Part shown: positions 44,965 through 56,659 of the stretch, one piece after another | Position numbering within the stretch: the stretch's first letter is position 1 | Layout: each line of letters starts with the position of its first letter | Assembly (NCBI GenBank): GCA_009760885.1 | Contig: CM019697.1 | Coordinates: 25,620,210 to 25,684,209, forward strand | DNA length: 64,000 nt | DNA from: Achatina immaculata | Lineage: Eukaryota; Mollusca; Gastropoda; Stylommatophora; Achatinidae | Direction of reading: 5' to 3' | The notes under the pieces: generated by a model | What the model was told of the DNA's origin: nothing | The model's input: only the letters and a program-made list of their open reading frames with translations | Databases searched by the model: none | Translations under genes and position numbers: made by a program

Positions 44965-45775
44965 CACGCCATCAGACAGCCTTTGAACAGACTATGATAT
45001 CTGTACGATCAGACAGCCTTTGAACAGACTATGATATCTGTACGATCAGACAGCCTTTGAACAGACTATGATATCTGTACGATCAGACAGCCTTTGAGCA
45101 GACTATGATATCTGTACGATCAGACAGTCTTTGAACAGACTATGATATCTGTACGACCAGACAGTCGTTGAACAGACTATGATATCTGTACGATCAGACA
45201 GTCTTTGAACAGACTATGATATCTTTACGACCAGACAGTCTTTGAACAGACTATGATATCTTTACGACCAGACAGTCTTAGAACAGACTATGATATCTTT
45301 ACGACCAGACAGTCTTTGAACAGACTATGATATCTGTACGATCAGACAATCTTTTAACGTAGCATGATATCTGTACCATCGGACAGTCTTTGAACAGACC
45401 ATGATATCTTTACGACCAGACATTCTTTGAACAGACCATGATATCTATACCATCAGACAGTCTTTAAACAGACCACGATTCTTTTACCATCAGACAGTCT
45501 TTGAAAAGACCATGATATCTGTATCATCAGACAGTCTTTGAATAGACCATGATATCTGTACCATCAGAGAGTCTTTGAACAGACCATGATATCTATACCA
45601 TCAGACAGTCTTTAAACAGACCACGATTCTTTTACCATCAGACAGTCTTTGAAAAGACCATGATATCTGTATCATCAGACAGTCTTTGAATAGACCATGA
45701 TATCTGTACCATCAGAGAGTCTTTGAACAGACCATGATATCTGTACCATCAGAGAGTCTTTGAACAGAGCATACT
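44965..45775. repeat. 37-bp minisatellite in intron 1
   Basis: Unit contains CAGACAGTCTTTGAACAGAC and ATGATATCTGTAC, about 22 copies, with a longer block (GACCACGATTCTTTTACC) duplicated near 45470 and 45625. 45780-46380 is unassigned. Confidence 0.93.
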
Positions 45776-46384
45776 ATTTGTACTGTGTTGTTTAACGTAT
45801 TTACTGTCTAGGCTGGACATATTGCAGATTTCAATCAGTGGTGAATCCTTCATTACCTCCAAGCTTGCACTAGAAGTTGTACTTAAAGCCCTCCCCTGTT
45901 CTCTCCCTTCCTTACCACATGCAACTCCCGCCCTACTCCAGCAACTGTTCATGAATAGCTGTAATGCTCACCTACTTTTCGTTTTCGATTATGAATTCAG
46001 TACAATCATCATGTGCCGTGTCGAGAGACGGTGATGATTGTGTTTTTCTGTTTTGTGCGGTAATTAACATTTGTATTGACTGGTTGCCATTCTTTTTTTT
46101 TCAGTGCCACTTGGTAAAGTGTGTCTGGTGTTTTCTTTTCCGATCTTCCTCTCCTTCGTTTGCCTTTGCTCTTATCGGTGATTGTTAGGTTCTCTAATTT
46201 TCAACTTTCATGACAAATCCTGTAATTATCAAATTTTCTAATATTGTTTTGTCATGACATAACTAGCAGTTGTCAGTTCCTGTAATTTCTGCCTTCTCGT
46301 GTCATGTCCGAGAATTGTCAGGTCCTGTAACTTCTGTCTTCTCGTAACATGTCTGGGAATTAACAAGTCCTGTAACTTTTTTTC

Positions 46385-46795
46385 CTCTCACAACATCTCG
46401 TTCTAGATTAAACTTCTTCTCATGACATGTAGTTCTAGATTAAACTTCTTCTCATGACATGTAGTTCTAGATTAAACTTCTTCTCATGACGTGTAGTTCT
46501 AGATTAAACTTCTTCTCATGACGTGTAGTTCTAGATTAAACTTCTTCTCATGACGTGTAGTTCTAGATTAAACTTCTTCTCATGACGTGTAGTTCTAGAT
46601 TAAACTTCTTCTCATGACGTGTAGTTCTAGATTAAACTTCTTCTCATGACATGTAGTTCTAGATTAAACTTCTTCTCATGACATGTAGTTCTAGATTAAA
46701 CTTCTTCTCATGACGTGTAGTTCTAGATTAAACTTCTTCTCATGACATGTAGTTCTAGATTAAACTTCTTCTCATGACGTGTAGTTCTAAACGAA
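46385..46795. repeat. 32-bp minisatellite in intron 1
   Basis: Unit contains TAGATTAAACTTCTTCTCAT followed by GACATGTAGTTC, 13 copies varying almost only at GACATG/GACGTG. 46800-47540 is unassigned. Confidence 0.95.
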
Positions 46796-47544
46796 ACTTT
46801 CTGAAAGCGGGAAGGGGAGAGGAAGTGATACTTCATAGTTTTTTGTCTCTGAAAGCACTCCACAGACTTGGTTGCTTATGCTAAACTCTCGAGTTTCACT
46901 TGAACGAGCAAATAAACAGAGCAAATGATCAGTAAATAACGTCGGAAGTTATGATCTAATATCGATATTCCTCTCATATCTTTTTTCTCAACAACAGGTC
47001 ACAGCTGTTCTCATAATCATCTCATGTTTCTTCCTCGTTTAGTTGAACAGGTCACAGCTGCTCTCACAATCGTTTCTTGTTTCTCCCTAGTTTTGTCAGT
47101 TGACGTTTTTTTTTTTTTTTGGGGCAACATTTCATTAACTTCAGTTCTTGTGCTAGGTTCTTATCTGTATCACTCTCTATTTGTCAGTCATTCAGTCAGT
47201 GAAACATCAGTCAGTTATTTTGTTCCTATAGTTCAGTGTTCAGAGAAAAATGTTGTAAAACCTAGAAATTGCAAAAGGACTCATACAACACCAACTTTCA
47301 TATACTATCTTTTACCAGTAATCTGCTTCGCTACTGATGTTCTTGTTACACTCATCAAATGTCACCAGGGAAATTAGATGACATTAATGCCACTAAAAGT
47401 GACATCTTTTATATATCCTCCCCCCTCTAAAAAAACATGCACATATTTCTTTCTAAAATTCGCTAAAAAAATCCATAAATGGGTTAAAATATGCCCTATG
47501 GAGTGTCTTATTAACATTCACGTGGAAGTTACATAAAAATCAAG

Positions 47545-48200
47545 TACACGACAAAACGTGCAGACCCGATATACGTAACAAGACAAAACATACGGACCGA
47601 ATCTATATAACAAGACAAAACGTACAGACCGACTCTACGTAATAAGACAAAACATACAGACCTACTCTACGTAACAAGACAAAACGTACAGACCTACTCT
47701 ACGTAACAAGACAAAACATACAGACCTACTCTACGTAACAAGACAAAACATACAGACCTACTCTACGTAACAAGACAAAACGTACAGACCGACATATACG
47801 TAAAAAAGACAAAACGTACAGATCGACTCTACGTAACAAGACAAAACGTACAGACCTACTCTACGTAGCAAGACAAAACGTACAGACAGAATCTACATAA
47901 CAAGACAAAATGTACAGACCGAATCTACGTAACAAAACAAAACATACAGACCGAATCTACGTAACAAGACAAAACGTACAGACCGACTCTACGTAAGAAA
48001 ACAAAACATACAGACCGAATCTACGTAACAAGGCAAAAGGTACAGACTGAATCTACATAACAAGACAGAACGTACAGACCGAATCTGTCTAACAAGACAA
48101 CACGTACAGACCGAATCTGTCTAACAAGACAACACGTACAGACCGAATCTACGTAACAAGACAAAACGTACAGACTGAATCTACGTAACAAGAGTACATC
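47545..48200. repeat. 32-bp minisatellite in intron 1, near exon 1
   Basis: Unit contains ACGTACAGACCGAATCTACG followed by TAACAAGACAAA, about 20 copies; it ends about 260 bp from the exon 1 donor. Confidence 0.93.
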
Positions 48201-48459
48201 TACTGACTTAAAAATAGAAGAAAATCGACTGAAGTAAGAAAGACGTATTAATCAATATAAAAATCCATTCATCGACATAAATAAACCATCAAATGAAATT
48301 TTTAAAATCCCATATGTCAACATATAAACCCATATGTCGACATTGAAAGTAATATATCGACAAAATACAGTTGTCTAGAAAAAAAATACATTTATCTACA
48401 TAAGAGAATATTTGTGGACATAAGAAACACATCTGTTGATATATTAGAAAAACACGTAC

Positions 48460-48795
48460 CTGGTAATTGGATCTCTCTTCCTGGATCTGGGTCCACAGCC
48501 TCTTAACTTCCTCGAACGATTCCTGTCTCGTGATGGCGTACACGAGAACAAATGCGTGAGCGGTTGTAATTGACAGGCGCCTCATTGCCGGAAATGTCAG
48601 GTTTCCGGCTGTGTCCAAGAGGTCGACTTTGATCAGAGAGCCCCGGATGTTGTAGTCCCGGACAAACAGGTCCTCGACCGTTTCTTTGTACTCTTCTGCG
48701 AAAGTGTTAAACAGAAATCGTTTTAGAATGGCGGTTTTTCCGACTCGCCCAGCGCCAAGAAAGACTATTCTGTTTCTTTGGTCTGTGTCAGCCAT
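48460..48795 (-). CDS. Rasd/Rhes-like small GTPase, exon 1 of 3 (codons 1-112)
   Basis: First coding exon of a Ras-superfamily GTPase that binds and hydrolyses GTP as a molecular switch. The P-loop is GAGRVGKT (residues 14-21), switch I has YKETVEDLF with Thr39 matching Ras Thr35, and G3 is LLDTAGN (59-65) followed by a FPAMRRLSI stretch typical of the Rasd1 (Dexras1)/Rhes branch. The Ras Gly13 equivalent is Arg17 and the Gln61 equivalent is Asn65, so intrinsic hydrolysis may differ from Ras; Rasd proteins also carry Asn there. The exon ends CAG|GTACGT in phase 0, and frames beyond it are intronic. The ATG has a strong context (A at -3, G at +4). A five-codon upstream frame (48788-48802) overlaps it and could lower initiation. 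Exons 2 and 3 at 36214-36330 and 32527-32721 complete a 215-residue protein. RASL10/RERG-type relatives are the alternative assignment. Confidence 0.9.
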
Positions 48796-49200
48796 CTTGC
48801 ATCACCCGAGGATTAGTAGTGGATCAACGGTGGATAAACTGTGGATCAATACTCAGACTTTTCCAGGATAAGTCCTAAATGCTGTAGTATACTACTGTGA
48901 AACTTTTATGTTCTAAATTAACATCTGATGTCCTTGCAGTTCCAGGCACGTTAAGCCCAAAATGAATTCCATACATGAAATGTGTCGCCTCACTCCGCGT
49001 AGAGATTCGTTTAGATCGAACAGCTTATGTCTTGAACTGGCACTTGAAAGGGAGACACATTAAGGCCATAAATGGTCGCTTTCCCCTTTCTGTGAAAAAA
49101 TAGAACAAAATACATTTATACATTATGTACAGTAACTGTGATTCTAATTTACAAAAGCATGTGAAATATGTTTCATTATTACTTTTTTTTTATGAACTGT
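48796..49200 (-). promoter_or_regulatory. Presumed 5' UTR/promoter region of the GTPase gene
   Basis: Non-repetitive sequence between the ATG and a 46-bp array. The overlapping five-codon upstream frame lies at 48788-48802. No clear TATA box or initiator can be named, and the transcription start is unknown. Confidence 0.3.
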
Positions 49201-49213
49201 CCCCTGAGCAGTC

Positions 49214-49860
49214 TGGCGTCAACACTTTCTCAGACAGTTTTAAGATGTTTTCTGTTCTGTCCACGCAACACTTTCTCAGACAGTTTTAAGATGTTTTCTG
49301 TTCTGTCCACGCAACACTTTCTCAGACAGTTTTAAGATGTTTTCTGTTCTGTCCACGCAACACTTTCTCAGACAGTTTTAACATGTTTTCTGTTCTGTCC
49401 ACGCAACACTTTCTCAGACAGTTTTAACATGTTTTCTGTTCTGTCCACGCAACACTTTCTCAGACAGTTTTAACATGTTTTCTGTTCTGTCCACGCAACA
49501 CTTTCTCAGACAGTTTTAACATGTTTTCTGTTCTGTCCACGCAACACTTTCTCAGACAGTTTTAAGATGTTTTCTGTTCTGTCCACGCAACACTTTCTCA
49601 GACAGTTTTAACATGTTTTCTGTTCTGTCCACGCAACACTTTCTCAGACAGTTTTAAGATGTTTTCTGTTCTGTCCACGCAACACTTTCTCAGACAGTTT
49701 TAACATGTTTTCTGTTCTGTCCACGCAACACTTTCTCAGACAGTTTTAAGATGTTTTCTGTTCTGTCCACGCAACACTTTCTCAGACAGTTTTAAGATGT
49801 TTTCTGTTCTGTCCACGCAACACTTTCTCAGACAGTTTTAAGATGTTTTCTGTTCTGTCC
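49214..49860. repeat. 46-bp minisatellite upstream of the GTPase gene, nearly perfect
   Basis: Unit contains CAACACTTTCTCAGACAGTT followed by TTAAGATGTTTTCTG, 14 units. The only common difference is AAGATG versus AACATG; in order along the plus strand the units read G G G C C C C G C G C G G G. Such uniformity implies recent expansion. Confidence 0.95.
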
Positions 49861-51490
49861 ATGTTTACTTTAAAGAAAAACATGTGGTCTATGTTAAAAA
49901 AACAAGTGGTCCATGTCCAAACCAACAAGTGGTCCATGTCAAAACCAACATTTGGTATATGTCAAAACCAACAATATTATCACTGGTTATAATTTCTTAT
50001 ACATGATCATCAGGTAACTTCATTAAATGATCAGTTTACTCATTAAATAATCAGGTAACTTCATTAAACAATCAGGTAAATTAATTAAGTAACCATCTAA
50101 CTTCGTTAATAATCTGCCATTTTGTAAAAGAGAGAAAAAATGTCTGCACACGCTGATAAGTAACATGGGAAAATAAAAGCCATATATCTGATTGTAACGG
50201 CCTAGGATTTAGCAGATTGGTGAATTTTTGGTACATGTACAGTACTTGTTAAATTAATAAGTAAGAATAACAAAGTGAAATGACAAATAGCAAATGAAGT
50301 CAATAGATTTGAAACTGAAATTTGATTGTCACAATTTTTGTTAGAACATGGCGAAGTGTTAGATGGGAGATAACTCTCAATTATGCCGTTTCTAACAATA
50401 TTTGTTAACACTCACGAGGACTTTTCGCTCACGTTTAAACTATGCACTCAAATTTCTGTATGACCCACCGCCACATGATGATGATTATCTGATTCTGTGG
50501 AAATTAATTCCACGTTTGAAAACTACTGTACATGAAATATGTTGGAGATGTAACTTTGTGACCTGCCACCTGTTGCAAGTTGTGAGAAGGAAGCTTGGAG
50601 AAATGAAACCAAACTTTCATGAAACGTGAATATTCATGTTACGAAAACCATGAAAACGAAATCATTTCATGAAAATAAAACCAAATGTTGTTTCTACCAA
50701 ATGTATGAGAAAACAGAAAACCAAATAGTTACACTGACAGTCTTACTCTGTTCGCCAACTGCTAACTAGTCTCCAGCCCCTGCAATAGGAAACCTAGCTC
50801 TCACAGCCGCTGTTCAAGCTGCTCACGGCTTCTGTTGCAGGTATTAAATGTTGGAAAGCTCGTGACAGCGCGTTTATCACGTCTCGCTCACATATGTCAT
50901 GGACTTGCACACAGCGCGCCTGCCTTTCACACTGACACATCTATATTCAACGCTATTTATAACACAGACAACATCAGCAGAAAACGTGTATTTAAAAGCT
51001 GCTGAAATATTTTTACATCTTCTTCGGTAATGGATATGTTTTCTTATTACATCTGTCCATCACACTGTCTGTACAGCCATCTGTTTGTTTGTCTGTTATC
51101 CCGTGTCTGTCAGTCTTCCTATCATTCTGACTCTCTATCTCTTGATGTTCCAGTTTATGTCTCTTTATCTCTCCGTTTATGACTCCAGTGAAAACTGTCA
51201 ACATTTTGCAGATTTAAACATTTATTTGAAGTCCCGGATCGGAGTGAGATTAATTCGTGCGACAATTTCAAGATTTATGGCTTGTTTCTTTACAGTAGAG
51301 AGTGAGTACTAGCGCTGCTGGCACGCATGCTCCCCACTCTCTCATACACACATGCACACACACACAGGGACAGGACACACACACACACATGTAGGAGCAG
51401 GCGCTGACAAGTTTTCTGAGTCTAATTTTCTCACTTTAGTTTGAAGGTTGAGTCATAAGTGTCAGTTTGCAGGATCTCAGCTCTAGCTTC
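49861..51490. other. Mostly unassigned region
   Basis: Contains short repeats (TCAGGTAACTTCATTAA near 50010-50090; ACACAC tracts 51348-51395) and the weak exon candidate at 51212-51301. No recognised gene. Confidence 0.4.
51212..51301 (+). CDS. Candidate 90-nt internal exon, unknown protein
   Basis: AACATTTTGCAG on the left and GAGA|GTGAGTACT on the right are both good splice consensus. The 90-nt interior has two open frames, one reading FKHLFEVPDRSEINSCDNFK. No homology recognised and no neighbouring exons found, so this rests on splice-site appearance alone. Confidence 0.18.
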
Positions 51491-51491
51491 A

Positions 51492-51750
51492 GATCAGTGA
51501 GGGACCCATGCCAGCTCTAACTTCAGATTAATGAGGGACCCATACCAGCTCCAACTTCAGATTAATGAGGACCCATGCCAGCTCTAGCTTCAGATTAATG
51601 AGGGACCCATGCCAGCTCTAACTTCAGATTAATGAGGGACCCATGCCAGCTCTAACTTCAGATTAATGGGGGACCCATGCCAGCTCTAACTTCAGATTAG
51701 TGAGGAACTCATGCCAGCCCTAACTTCAGATTAGTGAGGGACCCATGCCA
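51492..51750. repeat. 34-bp minisatellite
   Basis: Unit contains CTAACTTCAGATTAATGAGG followed by GACCCATGCCAG; eight copies. Confidence 0.92.
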
Positions 51751-51954
51751 GCGAAAGGTGTGGAGTTTCCAGGTGTGAAACTCCGGGCAATCATGAAGTT
51801 TCTGTTGCTGCAGAAGAAAGACTATCCCTGAGTGTATGCTGCAAACAATGAGAGACAAGTGTTCATCACACTCAGCTGTAAGAACTGGTGTGATAACTTG
51901 CAGCGTGGGAGCTAGGTACAGCAAGATCTGCTCTGTTTTGGGAGCACAGTTGCA

Positions 51955-52555
51955 GTAAGATCTCCTAAGCCTTCAGCAGTAAGATCTGATAGGACTTCAG
52001 CTGTAAGAACTGGTGTGATAACTTACAGCGTGGGAGCTAGGTACAGCAAAATCTGCTCTGTTTTGGGAGCACAGTTGCAGTAAGATCTCCTAAGCCTTCA
52101 GCAGTAAGATCTGATAGGACTTCAGCTGTAAGATCTGCTAGGCGCTCAGCAGTAAGATCTGCTAGGTCTTCAGCTGTAAGATCTGCTAGGATTAGAGCAG
52201 TAAGATCTGCTAGGTCTTCAGCTGTAAGATCTGCTAGGATTAGAGCAGTACGATCTGCTAGGTCTTCAGCAGCACAATCTGCTCTGTTTTTGGAGCAAAG
52301 TTGCAGTAAGATCTGCTAGGCACTCAGCAGTAAGATCTTCTAGGACTTCAGCAGTAACATCTGCTAGGCTTTAAGCAGTAAGATCTGCTCTGTTTTGGGA
52401 GCACAGCGGCAGTAAGATCTGCTAGGTCTTCAGCAGTAAGTTCTACTTTGTTGTGAGAGCAAAGTTCCAGTAAGATCTCCTAGGCTTTCAGCAGTATGAT
52501 CTGCTAAGCCCTCAGCAGTAAAATCTGCTAGGCCTTCAGCAGTAAGTTCTGCCAG
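51955..52555. repeat. 24-bp minisatellite
   Basis: Unit contains GCAGTAAGATCTGCTAGG; about 24 diverged copies plus a duplicated block of about 125 bp (51885 and 52010). Confidence 0.9.
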
Positions 52556-52689
52556 TTCTGTGGACCAAGTACATGAAGAAATGTATGAACTCCGAAGAGA
52601 CGCGAAATCGAGTGACACCTCCGAGCTGATTCTGCACTATTTTGAACAATTAGTGAAAATGTTTTCTAGCGACTCACCTCTGTTTATGA

Positions 52690-53262
52690 AACATGGTTAC
52701 ACAACCACGATTCTGAGACCAAGCAACAAACATGGTTACATCACCGCGATCTTAAGACAAACAACAAACATGGTTACACAACCACGATTCTGAGACCAAG
52801 CAACAAACATGGTTACATCACCGCGATCTTAAGAACAAACAACAAACATGGTTACACCACCGCGATCCTAAGAATAAACAACAAATATGGTTACACCAAC
52901 ACGATCTTGAGATCAAACAACAAACATGGTTACACCACCGCGATCCTAAGAATAAACAATAAACATGGTTACACCAACACGATCTTGAGATCAAACAACA
53001 AACATGGTTACACCACTGCGGTTCTGAGACCAAACAACAAACATGGTTACATCACCAGGAGCCTAAGACCAAACAACAAACATAGTTACACCACCACGAT
53101 CGTGAAACCAAATATGAAATGTGGTTACACCACCAAGATCCTAATACCAAACAACAAATATGGTTACACCACTACGATTCTAAGACCAAACAACACCACG
53201 ATTCTAAGACCAAATATGAAACATGGTTACACCACCACCATCCTAGGACCAAAGAACAGTCT
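52690..53262. repeat. 38-39 bp minisatellite
   Basis: Unit contains AACAAACATGGTTACACCAC followed by GATCCTAAGACC, about 15 copies. It abuts the plus-strand mariner remnant and seems to replace its 5' half. Confidence 0.92.
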
Positions 53263-53270
53263 TTGCAGTG

Positions 53271-53935
53271 CTGCCCCTGGGTTCTCCACCACCAAAGAAA
53301 GTTAAGACCCAAAGGTCAGCTGGAAAGTTCGTGGCCACTGTTCTCTTTTCAGAAAAGGAAGGTACTTTGGTTGTTGACTATCTTCCGAAGGGCTAAACAG
53401 TTAACGGAGAACACAAATCTAACATGCTGTGTCGATTAAATGATGAAAGAAAAACGGCGAGGAAAGCTCCGGAAAGGTGTTCTCTTTGTGCAGGACACCG
53501 CGCTGCTCGCAGGACTGACAGGTCGTCGGATGTTTTAAAGAATTTGGGGCTTGAGTGAACAGATCATCCGCCCTACTTACCAGATCTTGCTCGATTTGAC
53601 TATTTCCTGTTTTCCAGCTTTATAAAAGACTTTGAAGAAATGGACATTTTCGAACGATCCTCAGATGATCCCTAGATAATCCCGAGATGAAGCAGCAACA
53701 GACCAGTATTTCAGTGACCAGATGTCAGATTTTTTGTGTGGCTAAATGGCTAAAGAAACTTGAGAAACGATGTCCCAGATGTGCTGAACTTTTGGAGTGA
53801 ATACGCGAAATAACCGGCACATTTCCTGGCTCTAGGTCATTCCTTTCTTGGTAGAGCCGACAACTTTTCAGTGAGCAACATTTGTTTTATTAGAATAAAA
53901 TGTACACACGTGACTGAACTTTCTTATCATTTAAT
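53271..53935 (+). pseudogene. Decayed mariner-family transposase fragment, plus strand
   Basis: The frame starting at 53271 gives a recognisable mid-to-C-terminal mariner transposase: PPPKKVKTQRSAGKFVATVL, then VVDYLPKG, a stop, TVNGEHKSNML, and later VLKNLGLE. After indels come DHPPYLPDLARFDYFLF and KKLEKRC-like remnants. The expected QDNAP motif with the second catalytic Asp is unrecognisable (LCAGHRAA). Several stops and shifts are present. The 3' part reaches toward 53935, where a pyrimidine-rich repeat begins. The N-terminal half is missing and is replaced by the 38-39 bp array. Confidence 0.75.
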
Positions 53936-54145
53936 ATAGTCCCTCCCCCTCCCCCAAGTTCAGTGCAAGTCTGCCACAGCTTCACTAGTGTCCCTACCCC
54001 CCCCCCCCCCACGTTCATTTCAAGTCTGCCACAGTTTCACTAGTGTCCCTCCCCCTCCCCCAAGTTCAGTGCAAGTCTGCCACAGCTTCACTAGCGTCCC
54101 TCCCCCTCCCCCCACATTCAGTGCAAGTCTGCCACAGCTTCACTA
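53936..54145. repeat. Pyrimidine-rich tandem repeat, about 60 bp, built from mariner-end sequence
   Basis: Four units of TCCCTCCCCCTCCCCC plus AGTGCAAGTCTGCCACAGC TTCACTA. The second part continues straight into the minus-strand mariner fragment, so the array probably formed from the transposon's end. Confidence 0.85.
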
Positions 54146-54600
54146 ATGTCGAAATTCCTCAAGAAAAAAATATTCGTCCGTGCTTAACTTCTTTCCATCT
54201 AGCGCCTCCTTGAGGTCCAAACGCATAGTAATCACACGGTGCTAGGTGAGGTGAATGTACAGAATGTAGAGGACACTCCAAACGTAGATTGGTAATTTGT
54301 CCAGCTGTTGCACGTGCTGTATGAGGCCGCGCGTTATCTTGCTGTAACAACATACTAGAACTGAACAAACCTTGTGACCTGACTGGAGGTTTCATATTGT
54401 TTTCAAGCAGATCACACCATGTTCTGCTGATGATAGCTGTTCTTCTGACCATGCAATGATCTAGGATTGAGCCTTAGCAAGCTTAGAAGAGATTGAGTAT
54501 AATTCTTTTTTCAGGCGACGGAACTTCTTTGGTTACGACTTTGTCTCTGGCTGGAAGTAATATCCCGGCTTTGGATTTCAGTGATTTGTACGTCGTGAAA
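54130..54600 (-). pseudogene. Decayed mariner-family transposase fragment, minus strand
   Basis: The open part (54159-54452) contains the second-Asp motif LLQQDNARPHTARATA and a corrupted third motif SPHLAPCDYYAFGPQ, where the usual SPDLAPSD has Asp changed to His, followed by the KEVKHGRIFF region. Upstream on the minus strand (to about 54600) degenerate pieces of the preceding PKKFRR region can be made out. It is a truncated, inactive copy oriented toward the plus-strand copy at 53271-53935, and of a different subfamily judging by the motif wording. Confidence 0.75.
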
Positions 54601-55325
54601 AGCCATCTCCTTCAGCTTAAACAAGCCAGACACTCAAGAAAATAACTACGCGCTGTTCTTCTCTCAAGCATGCAGCCATCATTGATTGATCTGATGACAT
54701 CATATTTCCAATATGACCGATGTGTCATAGAGAGAAATAGAATAGTCTACAACTGTTTACTAGTCGATTTAGATCTATAACAGCAAAATTAAGGTTACGT
54801 TTTGAATTGTCTTTGTTTATTTCATTAAATTAAAGAGAAGGCAACAACTTCCAATTAAGAAAAAACACTCAAGCAGGAAAATTGTCTTATATGATAAAAA
54901 CTTTTGAAGAATTACTTTCTTCAATAAAATTCTGTATTGAAACATATTTTCAGCAGTAAAAGTCTGTATTGCGACATTTTCAGCAGTAAAAGTCTGTATT
55001 GAGACATATTTTCAGCCTATTCTCAGCAGTATAAACGTATTTTCAATATTCTAGGTATAGATATAATTTCAGCAAGGTGATCTCCATGGTGCATGCTTTC
55101 TGTCAGTAAATAATCAAATCCTGGAAATGTTAGCAACAGTCGTGGTCTACACGTGATCAATTCTTTTCAGGCAAAGCGGCTGAGATGACGTTCGTGTATT
55201 CAAATCTTTTGAAGACATTTCATGTAGAAACAGATTTACGATTATGTTGTGACATTTACAAGCTTCACATATAAGTCTTGTCGCTGCACTCTCCTATTTT
55301 GTAATATTTTTGTCCTGTAAACGCG
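54601..55325. other. Unassigned AT-rich sequence
   Basis: A short repeat of CAGCAGTAAAAGTCTGTATT (54950-55030); no gene recognised. Confidence 0.5.
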
Positions 55326-55329
55326 CTTT

Positions 55330-55720
55330 CCTAGTTTGTGACATTTCGTCGTGTCACCACACTCTCCTAGTTTGTGACATTTTGTCGTATCACCACATTC
55401 TCCTAGTTTGTGACATTTTGTCGTGTCACCGCATTCTCCTAGTTTGTGACATATTTTGTCGTGTCACCGCATTCTCCTAGTTTGTGACATATTTTGTCGT
55501 GTCACCGCACTCTCCTAGTTTGTGACATATTTTGTCGTGTCACCGCACTCTCCTAGTTTGTGACATATTTTGTCGTGTCACCGCACTCTCCTAGTTTGTG
55601 ACATATTTTGTCGTGTCACCTAACTCTCCTAGTTTGTGACATATTTTGTCGGTCACCGCACTCTCCTAGTTTGTGACATATCTTGTCGTGTCACCGCACT
55701 CTCCTTGTTTGTGACGCTTT
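55330..55720. repeat. 36-38 bp minisatellite
   Basis: Unit contains TCTCCTAGTTTGTGACATAT and TTTGTCGTGTCACCGCAC; ten copies. 55725-56335 to its right is AT-rich and unassigned. Confidence 0.93.
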
Positions 55721-56337
55721 TATCCAGGACCTGAATAATCTAGAGAAATCTTTTTTAAATTCTAGAATGTTGGAGATAATGATTGCCATATTAGAAACTT
55801 AATACTGAAAATGTAATTTTCTAGCTGGAAACAAATATTTCTTTTACACAAGTTTTATCTTTCCAATCATTTAACTCTTGCGTTTCTGACACAAAAAAAC
55901 AAGTTTCAATTCTCAGCTTCCTTTGTTCTTTCTGACGTGGACACAAGAAACAAGAGTTAGCATTATATTACAAAAATGCAAAATGTGAATTTGAAATGAA
56001 TCGAAGAATATGCCGAAACGGAACAAATAATGTTAGTAAAAACACGCTTAAGTGAGAATTCACAAACAAAACTGGCTACAAACAAAAGCAGAAACTGTTG
56101 ACATTCAACATCTGAAAGATTTGAACGCTTCAAAGCGTTCATAACCGTTCAGCTGAACAGAAGAGTTATTGGCTTGCATCTAGTTTATATCTCATGCTAT
56201 TTGCAGAGTTGTCTGAGGTGCAATTTTATTACAAACTAGGAATATCATACAAGTGTTTACTGTTATCCTGTGATATTACTATCTTCCTCAATAGGTTCAA
56301 AGTTTCATTTTTTTTTAATTTCTGTCTCTATGTTCTG

Positions 56338-56605
56338 CAGGTCAGTAGAACCGCTCCTATGTTCTACGTGTCAATAGAACTATCTCTATGTTCTACGCGT
56401 CAGTAGAACCGTCTCTATGTTCTACGTGTCAGTAGAAACGTCTCTATGTTCTACGTGTCAGTAGAACCGTCTCTATGTTCTACGTGTCAGTAGAACCGTC
56501 TCTGTGTTCTACGTGTCAGTAGAACTGTCTCTGTGTTCTACATGTCAGTAGAACTTCTCTGTGTTCTACATGTCAGTAGAACTTCTCTGTGTTCTACATA
56601 TCACC
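56338..56605. repeat. 29-bp minisatellite
   Basis: Unit contains TCTATGTTCTACGTGTCAGT followed by AGAACCGTC; nine copies. Confidence 0.92.
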
Positions 56606-56659
56606 GACAAAAGTGGAAATCTCTTGTAAGTAGCAGCCCTATATACCTTGGGATTGAAG

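Larger units (their letters stand above)
36331..48459 (-). other. Intron 1 of the Rasd-like GTPase gene (12.1 kb)
   Basis: Bounded by GTACGT (donor) and ATATCCCAG (acceptor) on the minus strand. Well over half is tandem repeat: separate arrays with units of about 34, 35, 58, 37, 28, 49, 37, 32 and 32 bp, plus a CT/CA-rich block and a Penelope-type terminal fragment. No other convincing coding segment was found inside it. An open frame at 47024-47377 looks like chance. Confidence 0.75.

Noticed and set aside
47024..47377. 117-codon plus-strand frame with hydrophobic stretches
   Set aside because: Lies in intron 1, contains a homopolymer T run, and has no recognisable motif or splice support.
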